From Streptomyces plumbidurans (GTDB lineage Bacteria; Actinomycetota; Actinomycetes; Streptomycetales; Streptomycetaceae), in assembly GCF_019857225.1 (NCBI RefSeq), contig NZ_JAFJSY010000009.1, forward strand, positions 1 through 64,000: a DNA stretch of 64,000 nt. Reading direction: 5' to 3'. Below, in pieces: positions 25,694 to 33,472 of the stretch. A program made the translations under genes and the position numbers. Each line of letters begins with the position of its first letter. Positions within the stretch are counted from its first letter, which is position 1. The notes under the pieces were generated by a model. The model had not been told where the DNA came from and did no database searches. It saw only the letters and a list, made by a program, of their open reading frames with translations.

Positions 25694-26167
25694 TCACACC
25701 GCCTCGAACGCCAGCCCCTCGTACGCCGAGGCCCCGCCGATACAGCTCTGCGCGGCCCGCGACGTCGTACAGCGGTCGAGTTCGCACCAGATGCGCTTGC
25801 CCGCCCCCTCGGGGCTCCAGCCCCAGCGGTCGGCGAGACCGTCCACGAGGGCGAGGCCGCGGCCGCCGGTCGCCTCGCCGTCGACGCAACGGGGCACGGG
25901 CGCGCGGTTGCTGGTGTCGGCCACTTCGAGGCGGACCGTGGCCGTCTCGCCGGCCGTACCGGGCAGGGACAGGCGCAGGACGGCCGGACGGCCCGTGTGC
26001 ACCACGGCGTTGGTGACCAGCTCGGAGACGAGCAGGACCAGCGTCTCCGCGAGTGGCTCGTCGGCCGCTATCCCGGACCCGGCGAGGCGCGAACGGGCCC
26101 ACTTACGGGCTCGCCCCACCTCCGCGGGGTCGGGCCGGACTTCCAGCTGCACCTGAAGCACCTGCAC
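25694..26167 (-). CDS. ATP-binding anti-sigma-type protein (HATPase_c, RsbW-like)
   Basis: 157 residues from a GTG start. It is a lone histidine-kinase-like ATPase domain with the N-box ELVTNAVVHTG (Asn53), the G1-like VADTSNRAP and the G2-like GGRGLALVDGLADRWG. In Streptomyces these soluble kinases phosphorylate STAS antagonists or bind sigma factors. No partner gene is next to it; a STAS protein is encoded at 32201-32578. It lacks any membrane segment. Confidence 0.87.
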   Translation of the reverse strand: MQVLQVQLEVRPDPAEVGRARKWARSRLAGSGIAADEPLAETLVLLVSELVTNAVVHTGRPAVLRLSLPGTAGETATVRLEVADTSNRAPVPRCVDGEATGGRGLALVDGLADRWGWSPEGAGKRIWCELDRCTTSRAAQSCIGGASAYEGLAFEAV

Positions 26168-26639
26168 CGCTCACACCATCCGAACCGGCGGACACATGAC
26201 CTCGCACCACGCTCGCGCCGCGACGAGGGCCACGATCGTAGCCATTTTCTGCATGACCAGGACAAAGGCCAGTGCAGAGCCCAGAGCAAGGGTCACGGAA
26301 CGTGAATCCCTTGGAAGACAGCATGGTTGACGTACAGTCACGCCAACAAGCGCTTCGGGCATATTCCAGCGCGAAGGAGTACCCGTACGGCATACTGTGC
26401 GACGCACGTTCCGCTGAGTCGAACAGCCCTGTTCCGGCATCACCCCGGGGGCGACACCGACACGGCTCACGCTCGGAACCATTGGCATCACACAGAAGCT
26501 ACCGGAGCCGGACGCCGACTCCGGGACGTGACGGGTCACGCATCGGACACAACCCGATATCAACGCTCCGTAATTCGCGCCTGCCACAGTCCGTGACAAT
26601 CGCGGGGCCGGATTCCGCGACACCCCAGGCAGACACCGC
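26168..26639. other. Intergenic region, probably the HATPase promoter region
   Basis: 472 bp with base composition less GC-rich than the neighbours. A short minus-strand frame (about 26171-26293, hydrophobic LALGSALAFVLVMQ) exists but has no ribosome site, so I do not call a gene. No tRNA-like structure was seen. Confidence 0.45.
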
Positions 26640-27545
26640 TCACGCCACCAGGTCGGCCGCGAGCAACTCCTCACTCTCCGCAGTCGGGCAGCCACGTTGG
26701 GCCCGCACCCAGGCCCGCTTCAGATGCAGATGCACCTCGCTCTCCCAGGTGAAGCCCATGCCGCCGTGCACCTGGAGGCAGTCGCGGGCGCCGCGTTCGG
26801 CGGCCTCGTCGGCGAGCAGCCGGGCCGCGGCGATGTCGGCGCGGTCGCCGGTGACGGCGGCGGCGTAGACGGCGGCGCGGGCCACCTCGGCGCGCACCAG
26901 CATCTGCGCGCACAGATGCTTGACCGCCTGGAAGGCCCCGATCGGTTGCCCGAACTGCTCGCGGGTCCGGGCGTGTTGCGCGGCCAGCTCGCACACCCGC
27001 ACGGCCGTGCCCAGCTGCTCGGCCGCCGTCAGCAGTTCCGCGACGGGATCGGAGCGGGCCGGCGCCGGCACCCGGTGCAGCGGCGTGAGCGGATCCACCG
27101 ACGTCATCGGTACGGCACCCTCGGCGCCCCGCCGCACCACATCCGCCTCCTCCAGCCACTCCACGAGCCGCCCGTCGGCCGCGGCCACGACCACCTCCCC
27201 GCCGGCCGCACCGGGCACCTCCCCGGCAGCAAGGTGCGTAGCAACGAGCGGCCCCGGCACCAACGCCCGCCCCAGCTCCTCGAACACCACCACAGCCTCA
27301 GCCAACCCAAGCCCGGCCCCACCCTCACCCTCTGGCAACCGCAGCGAAAAAACCCCAAGCTCACCAAGAGCCAGCCACACAGCCCGATCAAGCCGAAACC
27401 GAAAAGCACCGGGTACGGCAGTACCGCTCAGGGGCGCGGGAAACTGCGCGACAAGCCACGACGAACCGCCACCCGCCAACCGACCGACAGCCCCCCGCAC
27501 CGCACCGCGCAACTCCCGCTGCACCTCCGTCAACTGAAACCGCAC
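26640..27545 (-). CDS. Short acyl-CoA dehydrogenase subunit with a repeat-derived insertion
   Basis: 301 residues from the GTG at 27545 (GGGAGG upstream), shorter than the usual 370-390. The C-terminal half is normal (REQFGQPIGAFQAVKH, CLQVHGGMGFTWESEVHLHLKRAW), but the central FAD-binding beta-domain is largely missing. This fits the small partner of a heteromeric dehydrogenase with the gene just upstream (ChsE1/ChsE2-like pairs of steroid catabolism). Residues about 27-47 (SSWLVAQFPAPLSGTAVPG) are translated from a copy of the dispersed GC-rich repeat at 27427-27462, so an intergenic element appears to have become coding sequence. The start lies 3 bp beyond the preceding gene's stop. Confidence 0.85.
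   Translation of the reverse strand: MRFQLTEVQRELRGAVRGAVGRLAGGGSSWLVAQFPAPLSGTAVPGAFRFRLDRAVWLALGELGVFSLRLPEGEGGAGLGLAEAVVVFEELGRALVPGPLVATHLAAGEVPGAAGGEVVVAAADGRLVEWLEEADVVRRGAEGAVPMTSVDPLTPLHRVPAPARSDPVAELLTAAEQLGTAVRVCELAAQHARTREQFGQPIGAFQAVKHLCAQMLVRAEVARAAVYAAAVTGDRADIAAARLLADEAAERGARDCLQVHGGMGFTWESEVHLHLKRAWVRAQRGCPTAESEELLAADLVA
27427..27462. repeat. Dispersed GC-rich repeat element, copy 2 (inside a gene)
   Basis: TCAGGGGCGCGGGAAACTGC followed by GCGACAAGCCAC matches the intergenic copies almost base for base. It lies in frame within the short acyl-CoA dehydrogenase gene and is read as LVAQFPAPL. Confidence 0.75.
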
Positions 27546-27548
27546 CGT

Positions 27549-28682
27549 TCACCTCCCCTTGGGCAGCCCAAGCACCCGCTCCCCCACGATGTTCCGCTGA
27601 ATCTGCGAAGTCCCGGCAGCGATCGTGTACGACAACGACGACAACCGATCAACCACCCACCCCCGCTCCAAGTCCAAGCAATCCGGCCCCAAAACCTCTG
27701 CCGCGACGTCGTACAGCGCCTGCCGCGCATGCGAGTACCTCAGCTTGAAAACAGACCCCCCCACCCCCGGCACACCGCCGGAGGCCTCCGCCTCGCTCAC
27801 GTTCCACTGCGTCAACCGCCACAACGCCCGGAACTCCGCGTTCAGCCGACCGAGCCGCCGCCGCAGCACGGCGTCGTCCCACCGCCCGTTCCGGCGCGCC
27901 TCCGCGGCGAGTTCACCAAGGACTCGCCGACAGGCGACGACCTCCCCCACGAACGCCGTGCCGCGCTCGAACGACAGCGTCACCATCGTCACGCGCCAGC
28001 CGTCGTTCTCCTCGCCGACCCGGTTCGCGACCGGCACGCGCACGTCGTCGAGGAACACCTCGGCGAACTCCGCCGACCCGGCCAGGGTCCGCAGCGGCCG
28101 TACGGTGATCCCCGGGGCGTCCATGGGCATGGCGAGCCAGGTGATGCCCCGGTGCTTGGGCGCCCGCGGGTCGGTGCGCACCAACAGCTCGCACCAGTCG
28201 GCCACTTCGGCGTGCGAGGTCCAGATCTTGGAGCCGTTCACCACATAGTGGTCGCCGTCGCGGTGGGCGCGGGTGCGCAGGGCCGCGAGGTCGCTGCCGG
28301 CGTCCGGTTCGCTGAAGCCCTGGCACCAGACCTCCTCGCCGCGCAGGACGGGCGGCAGCCAGCGCGCCCGCTGCTCCTCGCTGCCCTCGGCGGCGATGGT
28401 GGGCCCGGCGTGCAGCAGCCCGACGAAGTTCGCCCCCACATAGGGTGCGCCCGCCTTCTCGGTCTCCTCCAGGAAGATCAGCCGTACGGTCGGGGAGGCG
28501 CCCCAGTGCACGTCGCCGTACCCGGCGTCGTACAGCATCCGCTGCCAGCCGAGGTCGTACGCCCTGCGTGCGGGCCAGTCCTGCGGGGACGGCTTGGCCG
28601 GGAGCGTCGGCAGCACCTTGCCGAGCCACTCGCGCAGCCGGGCCCGGAACTCCTCCTCCTCGGGGGTGTACGACAGGTCCAC
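27549..28682 (-). CDS. Acyl-CoA dehydrogenase, large partner
   Basis: 377 residues from the GTG at 28682, which overlaps the amidohydrolase stop (TAGTG). It has the complete FAD and substrate motifs: CQGFSEPDAGSDLAALRTRA, YVVNGSKIWTSHAEVADWCELLVR, and the C-terminal YTIAAGTSQIQRNIVGERVLGLPKG. It probably forms an alpha2beta2 enzyme with the short subunit encoded 3 bp downstream and would introduce a double bond into an acyl-CoA side chain. It belongs to the amidohydrolase - large - small run driven from the operators at 29906-29947. Confidence 0.92.
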   Translation of the reverse strand: MDLSYTPEEEEFRARLREWLGKVLPTLPAKPSPQDWPARRAYDLGWQRMLYDAGYGDVHWGASPTVRLIFLEETEKAGAPYVGANFVGLLHAGPTIAAEGSEEQRARWLPPVLRGEEVWCQGFSEPDAGSDLAALRTRAHRDGDHYVVNGSKIWTSHAEVADWCELLVRTDPRAPKHRGITWLAMPMDAPGITVRPLRTLAGSAEFAEVFLDDVRVPVANRVGEENDGWRVTMVTLSFERGTAFVGEVVACRRVLGELAAEARRNGRWDDAVLRRRLGRLNAEFRALWRLTQWNVSEAEASGGVPGVGGSVFKLRYSHARQALYDVAAEVLGPDCLDLERGWVVDRLSSLSYTIAAGTSQIQRNIVGERVLGLPKGR

Positions 28683-29878
28683 TAGCGGTCCAGGTCGAGA
28701 TCGAGCATGCGGATCGCGTTGCCCCGCATGAGTTTGTACACGGTCTCGTCGTCGAGGCCCTTCACATGGTCGAGGGCGACCTCCTTGGTGTGCGGGAAGG
28801 TCGAGTCGACGTGCGGGTAGTCGGTCTCGAAGGTCGCGTTGTCCCGGCCGACGACGTCGATCGAGGCGACCCCGTGCTTGTCGCGGAAGAAGCAGCAGTA
28901 GATCTGCCGGTAGTAGTACGTCGACGGCGGGTCCGGGATCAGGTCCCTGACGCCGCCCCAGGCGCGGTGCTCGGCCCAGACGTCGTCGGCGCGTTCCAGG
29001 GCGTACGGGACCCAGCCCATCTGCCCTTCGGAGTAGGCGAGTTTGAGGCGCGGGAACCGCACCAGCACCCCGCTGAAGAGGTAGTCCATCATCGAGGCCA
29101 TGGCGTTGTTGAAGCTCAGCGAGGCCTGGACGGCGGGCGGGGCGTCCGGGGAGGCGGCCGGCATCTGGGAGCTGCTGCCGATGTGCATGTTGACGACCGT
29201 GCCGGTCTCCTGGCAGACCGCGAAGAAGGGGTCCCAGTAGCCGGAGTGGATGGACGGCAGGCCGAGATAGGTGGGGATCTCGGAGAAGGTCACCGCCTTC
29301 ACCCCGCGGGCGGCGTTGCGCCGGATCTCCGCGACCGCCAACTCCACGTCCCACAGCGGGATCAGGCACAGCGGGATGAGCCGGCCGCCGCTGTCGCCGC
29401 ACCACTCCTCGACCATCCAGTCGTTGTAGGCGCGCACACAGGCCAGCGCGACCTCCTTGTCGTGCGCCTCGGCGAAGGTCTGGCCGCAGAAGCGCGGGAA
29501 GGACGGGAAGCAGAGGCTGGCCTCGACATGGTTGAGGTCCATGTCCTCCAGGCGGGCCTTGGGGTCCCAGCAGCCGCGGCGCATCTCCTCGCGGGTGATG
29601 CCCTCCAGGGTCATCTCGTCGCGGTCGAAGCCGACGGCGGCGATGTTGCGCTTGTACGGGAACTTCAGGTCCTCGTAGATCCACCAGTCGGTCGGCTGGC
29701 CCTCCGGGTCCATGGTGATCCGGTACTTGCCGGCGACGTAGGCGAGTTCGCCGATGCCGGCGGTCAGGGGCTGCGGGCCCCGGTCGCGGTACTTCGCGGG
29801 CAGCCAGGTGTCGAAGAGGTGGGCGGGCTCGATCACATGGTCGTCGACGCTGATGATGCGGGGCAGTTCGGTCGTCAT
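28682..29878 (-). CDS. Amidohydrolase-family protein (ACMSD/gamma-resorcylate decarboxylase type)
   Basis: 398 residues from the ATG at 29878, which follows GGAGGGG; the longer frame up to 29983 would include the operators. It is a TIM-barrel metal hydrolase of the PF04909 type: ISVDDHVIEPAHLFDTWLP at the N-terminus, then NMHIGSSSQ and the C-terminal FETDYPHVDSTFPHTKE and GNAIRMLDLDLD. Related proteins decarboxylate or hydrolyse aromatic or alicyclic acids, and they recur in actinobacterial acyl-CoA catabolic clusters. The stop overlaps the next gene's start. Exact chemistry is unknown. Confidence 0.88.
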   Translation of the reverse strand: MTTELPRIISVDDHVIEPAHLFDTWLPAKYRDRGPQPLTAGIGELAYVAGKYRITMDPEGQPTDWWIYEDLKFPYKRNIAAVGFDRDEMTLEGITREEMRRGCWDPKARLEDMDLNHVEASLCFPSFPRFCGQTFAEAHDKEVALACVRAYNDWMVEEWCGDSGGRLIPLCLIPLWDVELAVAEIRRNAARGVKAVTFSEIPTYLGLPSIHSGYWDPFFAVCQETGTVVNMHIGSSSQMPAASPDAPPAVQASLSFNNAMASMMDYLFSGVLVRFPRLKLAYSEGQMGWVPYALERADDVWAEHRAWGGVRDLIPDPPSTYYYRQIYCCFFRDKHGVASIDVVGRDNATFETDYPHVDSTFPHTKEVALDHVKGLDDETVYKLMRGNAIRMLDLDLDR

Positions 29879-29902
29879 GGTTCCCCTCCGCCGGACGGTG
29901 CT

Positions 29903-29923
29903 TATCTGATGGCCCGTCAGATA
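29903..29923. promoter_or_regulatory. Palindromic operator, site 6
   Basis: CTGATG-GCC-CGTCAG at 29906-29920 (one mismatch) extends symmetrically to TAT/ATA flanks. It lies 25 bp upstream of the amidohydrolase ATG. Confidence 0.7.
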
Positions 29924-29932
29924 GCATGTCAC

Positions 29933-29947
29933 CTGACGCGTCGTCAG
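29933..29947. promoter_or_regulatory. Palindromic operator, site 7
   Basis: CTGACG-CGT-CGTCAG is a perfect palindrome 18 bp upstream of the CoA-ligase ATG at 29966. It pairs with site 6 in the divergent promoter region. Confidence 0.7.
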
Positions 29948-29965
29948 CCAAGGCAGGGGGCAGAC

Positions 29966-31522
29966 ATGAACGACACCCCGCACTCAATGAGTTCGGCCCG
30001 GACCCTTTGGGAACTGGCCGACCGCCGTGCCCGGCTCACCCCCGACCGCCCCGTGCTCCTCCAGGACGACCGCTCGCTCACCTTCGGCGGCCTGCGCACG
30101 CGCGCCGAGCGGGTGGCGGCGGGCCTGTACGACATGGGCGTACGCCCCGGCACGGTGGTCGCCTGGCAGCTGCCCACCCGTATCGAGACGGCGCTGCTGA
30201 CCTTCGCGCTGGCCCGCCTCGGTGCCGTGCAGACGCCGGTCATCCCCTTCTACCGGGACCGCGAAGTCGCCTTCGCGCTGCGGGAGTCGAAGGCCGAGTA
30301 CTTCGCCGTGCCCGGCGCGTGGCGCGGCTTCGACCACACCGCGATGGCACGGCGGCTGGGCGCCAAGGGCATCTTCGAGGCGTACGACGAACTGCCCGAA
30401 GGGGACCCGTCCGTCCTGCCCGCCCCGCCCGCCGAGGGCACCTCCGTGCGCTGGATCTACTGGACCTCGGGCACCACCTCCGACCCCAAGGGCGTGCTGC
30501 ACACGGACCGTTCGCTGATCGCGGGCGGCTCCTGCCTCGCGCACGCGCTGCACCTGTCCGAGGACGACGTGGGCTCGATGGCCTTCCCGTACGCGCACAT
30601 CGCCGGGCCCGACTACACGGTGATGCTGCTGCTGTACGGCTTCCCCGCGGTGATGTTCGAGCAGTTCGCGCTGCCGGACGCGCTGGAGGGCTACCGCAGG
30701 CACGGCGTGACGGTCGCGGGCGGCTCGACGGCGTTCTACTCGATGTTCCTCGCCGAGCAGCGCAAGCAGCCGGGCCGGAAGGTCATTCCCTCGCTACGGC
30801 TCCTCGCCGGCGGCGGGGCGCCCAAGCCGCCGGAGGTGTACCACGCCGTCGTACGCGAGATGGGCGTGCAGCTCACGCACGGGTACGGCATGACCGAGGT
30901 GCCGATGATCACCATGGGGGCGCCGGACGACACGGCGGAGAACCTGGCCACGACGGAGGGGCGGCCGCCCGAGGGGATGGAGATACGCGTCGTCGGCGGG
31001 GAGGTGCGGCTGCGCGGGGAGGCCGTGTGCCACGGCTATCTGGATCCGGCGCAGACCGCGGAGGCCTTCGACGCGGACGGCTTCCTGCGCACCGGCGACC
31101 TGGGGCACGTGACCGCGAGCGGGCATCTGGTGCTCACCGGGCGGCTCAAGGACGTGATCATCCGCAAGGGCGAGAACATCTCCGCCAAGGAGATCGAGGA
31201 CCTGCTCGCCGCGCACCCCGAGGTCGGGGACGTCGCCGTGATCGGGCTGCCGGACGCGGAGCGCGGGGAGCGGGTGTGCGCGGTCGTGGAACGGCGGCCG
31301 GGGGCCGGGGACCCGACCCTGGACGCCCTGACCTCGTATCTGCGCGCGGAAGGGCTGTCGGTGCACAAGCTGCCGGAGCAGCTGGAGGTGGTGGACGCCC
31401 TTCCCCGCAACGAGACCCTGCGCAAGGTGCTCAAGTACAAGCTGCGGGAGCGTTATTCGGGCGGACCTTCGTCACGCGTGCGCTCGTCGGTCGGTCCCGG
31501 TCACTCGGGGACCGTGAAGTAG
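29966..31522 (+). CDS. AMP-forming acyl-CoA synthetase (FadD/cyclohexanecarboxylate-CoA ligase type)
   Basis: 518 residues. The ANL-superfamily motifs are clear: P-loop-like YWTSGTTSDPKGVLHT, the A5 motif HGYGMTEVPM, FLRTGDLGHVTASGHLVLTGRLKD (A7/A8 hinge) and the catalytic Lys near NETLRKVLKYKLRE. It would activate a carboxylic acid to its CoA thioester at the start of the pathway. GGGGG precedes the ATG at 29966. It is divergent from the amidohydrolase - acyl-CoA dehydrogenase run across two operators. Its 3' end overlaps the convergent EF-hand gene by 22 bp. Confidence 0.92.
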   Translation: MNDTPHSMSSARTLWELADRRARLTPDRPVLLQDDRSLTFGGLRTRAERVAAGLYDMGVRPGTVVAWQLPTRIETALLTFALARLGAVQTPVIPFYRDREVAFALRESKAEYFAVPGAWRGFDHTAMARRLGAKGIFEAYDELPEGDPSVLPAPPAEGTSVRWIYWTSGTTSDPKGVLHTDRSLIAGGSCLAHALHLSEDDVGSMAFPYAHIAGPDYTVMLLLYGFPAVMFEQFALPDALEGYRRHGVTVAGGSTAFYSMFLAEQRKQPGRKVIPSLRLLAGGGAPKPPEVYHAVVREMGVQLTHGYGMTEVPMITMGAPDDTAENLATTEGRPPEGMEIRVVGGEVRLRGEAVCHGYLDPAQTAEAFDADGFLRTGDLGHVTASGHLVLTGRLKDVIIRKGENISAKEIEDLLAAHPEVGDVAVIGLPDAERGERVCAVVERRPGAGDPTLDALTSYLRAEGLSVHKLPEQLEVVDALPRNETLRKVLKYKLRERYSGGPSSRVRSSVGPGHSGTVK

Positions 31523-32013
31523 CGGGCGAACGCCGGGACGAGTTCCGCCTCGCCGATCCTGCCGTCGCCGTCCGTGTCGAGTGCGGCGGCGCTCGCGCGG
31601 GCGAGGTCCTCGTCGACTCCCAGGATGCGCAGCACGCGTGCGGTGTCCTCGACGGTGGCCGCGCCGTCACCGTCGGTGTCGACGATGTCCAGGGCCGCGT
31701 GCAGGAAGGGCCGGGCGATCTCGGCGAACCGCTCGGGGTTGTCGCGCAGCCGCTTGACCGCGCCGTTCACGAACTCCTCGCGGCTGATGCGCTGGTCGCC
31801 GTCGCGGTCCGCGATGCCCGCCATGCCCTGCCAGAACGCCTCCGCACCGGCGTACATCGCCTGCCCCTTGTCGGAGCGGGCCCTGACACCGAACTCCGCG
31901 AGCAGCGCCTTGGCCGCTTTGTTGAAGTCCTCACGGTCGATCCAGCCGTTGCCGTCCTGGTCGAAGCCCGCGAACCGGGCCGCGATCCTGCGCTCGTACT
32001 CGCTGCTGACCAT
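31501..32013 (-). CDS. EF-hand calcium-binding protein (calerythrin-like)
   Basis: 170 residues with four EF-hand loops: DQDGNGWIDREDF, DRDGDQRISREEF, DTDGDGAATVEDT and DTDGDGRIGEAEL. Loops 1, 2 and 4 have the usual acidic residue at position 12; loop 3 ends in Asp. It is a cytosolic Ca2+-binding protein of the type found in Streptomyces and Saccharopolyspora (calerythrin). It probably buffers or senses calcium; no target is known. Confidence 0.93.
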   Translation of the reverse strand: MVSSEYERRIAARFAGFDQDGNGWIDREDFNKAAKALLAEFGVRARSDKGQAMYAGAEAFWQGMAGIADRDGDQRISREEFVNGAVKRLRDNPERFAEIARPFLHAALDIVDTDGDGAATVEDTARVLRILGVDEDLARASAAALDTDGDGRIGEAELVPAFARYFTVPE

Positions 32014-32200
32014 GTCTTTTCGTGCCGCCTCACGTCACGTCGGGTGCATCTCGACGGGAGCGTACGTCGCGGCGGCCCCTCCCGGCGCTCAACAGCGGCC
32101 CTTGTGCCAAGACCGGGGGAATTTTGGGACAACGATGTGGCAGAGGCCCCGGGGCTTGCTAGGGGCGCACGCGAGGGGCGCGCCCGCTACGTGTCGTCCG

Positions 32201-32578
32201 CTAGGCGGAGAGTGGGCCCGCCTGCTCGGTGACGGCGTCCTCCACGTCGGCGTACACGTCGAAGAGGCGGCGTACGCCGAGCGCGCCGAGTACGCGGTTC
32301 ACGTGGGAGCCGTCCTCCGCGCCCTGCGCCGGGAGTATCAGCCGCAGGCTGCCCTGGCAGGAGCGAATCAGACGGCGGGAGGCGATGAGCACACCGACCC
32401 CGCTGGAGTCGCAGAAGAAGACCTCGGAGAGGTCGAGGACGAGGCTGTGGCGGCCGTCCGCCACCACGTCGTGCACCCGCTGACGCAGCACCGGTGACGT
32501 CACCAGGTCAAGTTCGCCCGACACACTGAGCACGGTCCAGTCGCCCTGCTCGCCGCCGATCACATAGAACGCCACCAC
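32201..32578 (-). CDS. STAS-domain anti-sigma factor antagonist
   Basis: 125 residues. I take the GTG at 32578 (the next GTG at 32575 is equally possible); AAAGG lies 4-7 bases upstream. It is a single STAS domain with SGELDLVTSP and the phosphorylation motif LSEVFFCDSSGVGVL (Ser about 58-59). Such proteins are phosphorylated by RsbW-like kinases and, when dephosphorylated, free a sigma factor. It lies divergent from a sigma/anti-sigma operon, which is a natural place for a regulatory partner. Confidence 0.9.
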   Translation of the reverse strand: MVAFYVIGGEQGDWTVLSVSGELDLVTSPVLRQRVHDVVADGRHSLVLDLSEVFFCDSSGVGVLIASRRLIRSCQGSLRLILPAQGAEDGSHVNRVLGALGVRRLFDVYADVEDAVTEQAGPLSA

Positions 32579-32890
32579 CAGGCCTTTCGTTCGCCGGACC
32601 CCCCGCAAACGGAAGCCGTTCGTTCGCTTCCTTTCAGCGCGGCTGCCCAGCGGCCGTTCCCCGAAACACGGCACCAGAAACGAAAAGGGGACGGAAACGG
32701 CTTGTTTTGGTCGCCTTCGATCCTGTTCGATCAGGAGTGAACCACGATGGAGAGGGTTCACTATCACCTCCGGCCGCCCGGGGGGCGCCCAATGGCATAA
32801 AGGGGCGTGCGGCCTCGGACGTGCCGACTACATTCGAGAAGACGATGGACGCAGGCTGGACCGGGGACGACACGGGCACGAGGGGGCCGT
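32579..32890. promoter_or_regulatory. Divergent promoter region between STAS and sigma-factor genes
   Basis: 312 bp without a convincing ORF and A/T-richer than the genome (for example GAAACGAAAAGGGG at about 32671-32690). It must hold the promoters of both genes. I could not identify a specific sigma-factor consensus. Confidence 0.5.
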
Positions 32891-33472
32891 ATGGCGAAGA
32901 AGGACGCACCGCCCCGCTGGGACCGCAAGATGCAGCAGCGGCTCGCACGCGGTGAGGCGGCCGCCCTCGGCGAGCTCTACGACCGGTTCGCCTCGCTCGT
33001 CCACGGCCTCGCCCACCGCGTCCTCGGCGACGAGCGCGCCGCCGACGGCATCACCCGCGAGGTCTTCGCGCACGTCTGGGAGCACCCCGAGTCCTACGAC
33101 CCCAAGCAGGGCCCGCTGCGCTCCTGGGTGGCCACGCTGACCCACCGCCTCGCCGTGCAGCGGCTGCGCGCCACCGAGACCGCGGCCCTGGCCCAGGACG
33201 CCGGCGGCACCACCGAGGAGCTGGAGCGCAGGGTCCGCCGCGCCTCGGTCGCCGCCCGCGCCGACTACATCGTCCAGTCCATGCCCACCCCGCTGCGCGC
33301 CGCCCTGGAGCTCGCCTACTTCCAGCGCCGCGACTACCGCCAGACCGCCGCCGACCTGGGCGTCACCGAGGACGAGGCGCGCCGCCGGCTCCGCCTCGGC
33401 CTGCAGCTGCTGTCCACCGCCCACGACGCCGGCGCGCCAGGCGCCCCGCCCGGCTACGGGGGTGCGGCGTGA
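32891..33472 (+). CDS. ECF-type RNA polymerase sigma factor
   Basis: 193 residues from the ATG at 32891. Region 2 is GELYDRFASLVHGLAHRVLGDERAADGITREVFAHVW and region 4 is the HTH YRQTAADLGVTEDEARRRLRLGL. Its TGA overlaps the GTG of the anti-sigma gene by GTGA. The region-4 sequence differs from typical ECF proteins at the linker (PTPLRAALELAYFQRRDYRQ). It presumably directs a stress or developmental regulon, held by the co-translated anti-sigma factor. Confidence 0.9.
   Translation: MAKKDAPPRWDRKMQQRLARGEAAALGELYDRFASLVHGLAHRVLGDERAADGITREVFAHVWEHPESYDPKQGPLRSWVATLTHRLAVQRLRATETAALAQDAGGTTEELERRVRRASVAARADYIVQSMPTPLRAALELAYFQRRDYRQTAADLGVTEDEARRRLRLGLQLLSTAHDAGAPGAPPGYGGAA

Noticed and set aside
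26171..26293. Small hydrophobic ORF upstream of the HATPase gene
   Set aside because: No ribosome site and no recognisable family; could be chance in a less GC-rich gap.
28445..29965. Upstream extension of the CoA ligase frame (total 1025 codons)
   Set aside because: It runs antisense through the amidohydrolase gene; the ATG at 29966 sits after the operators and matches the family N-terminus.
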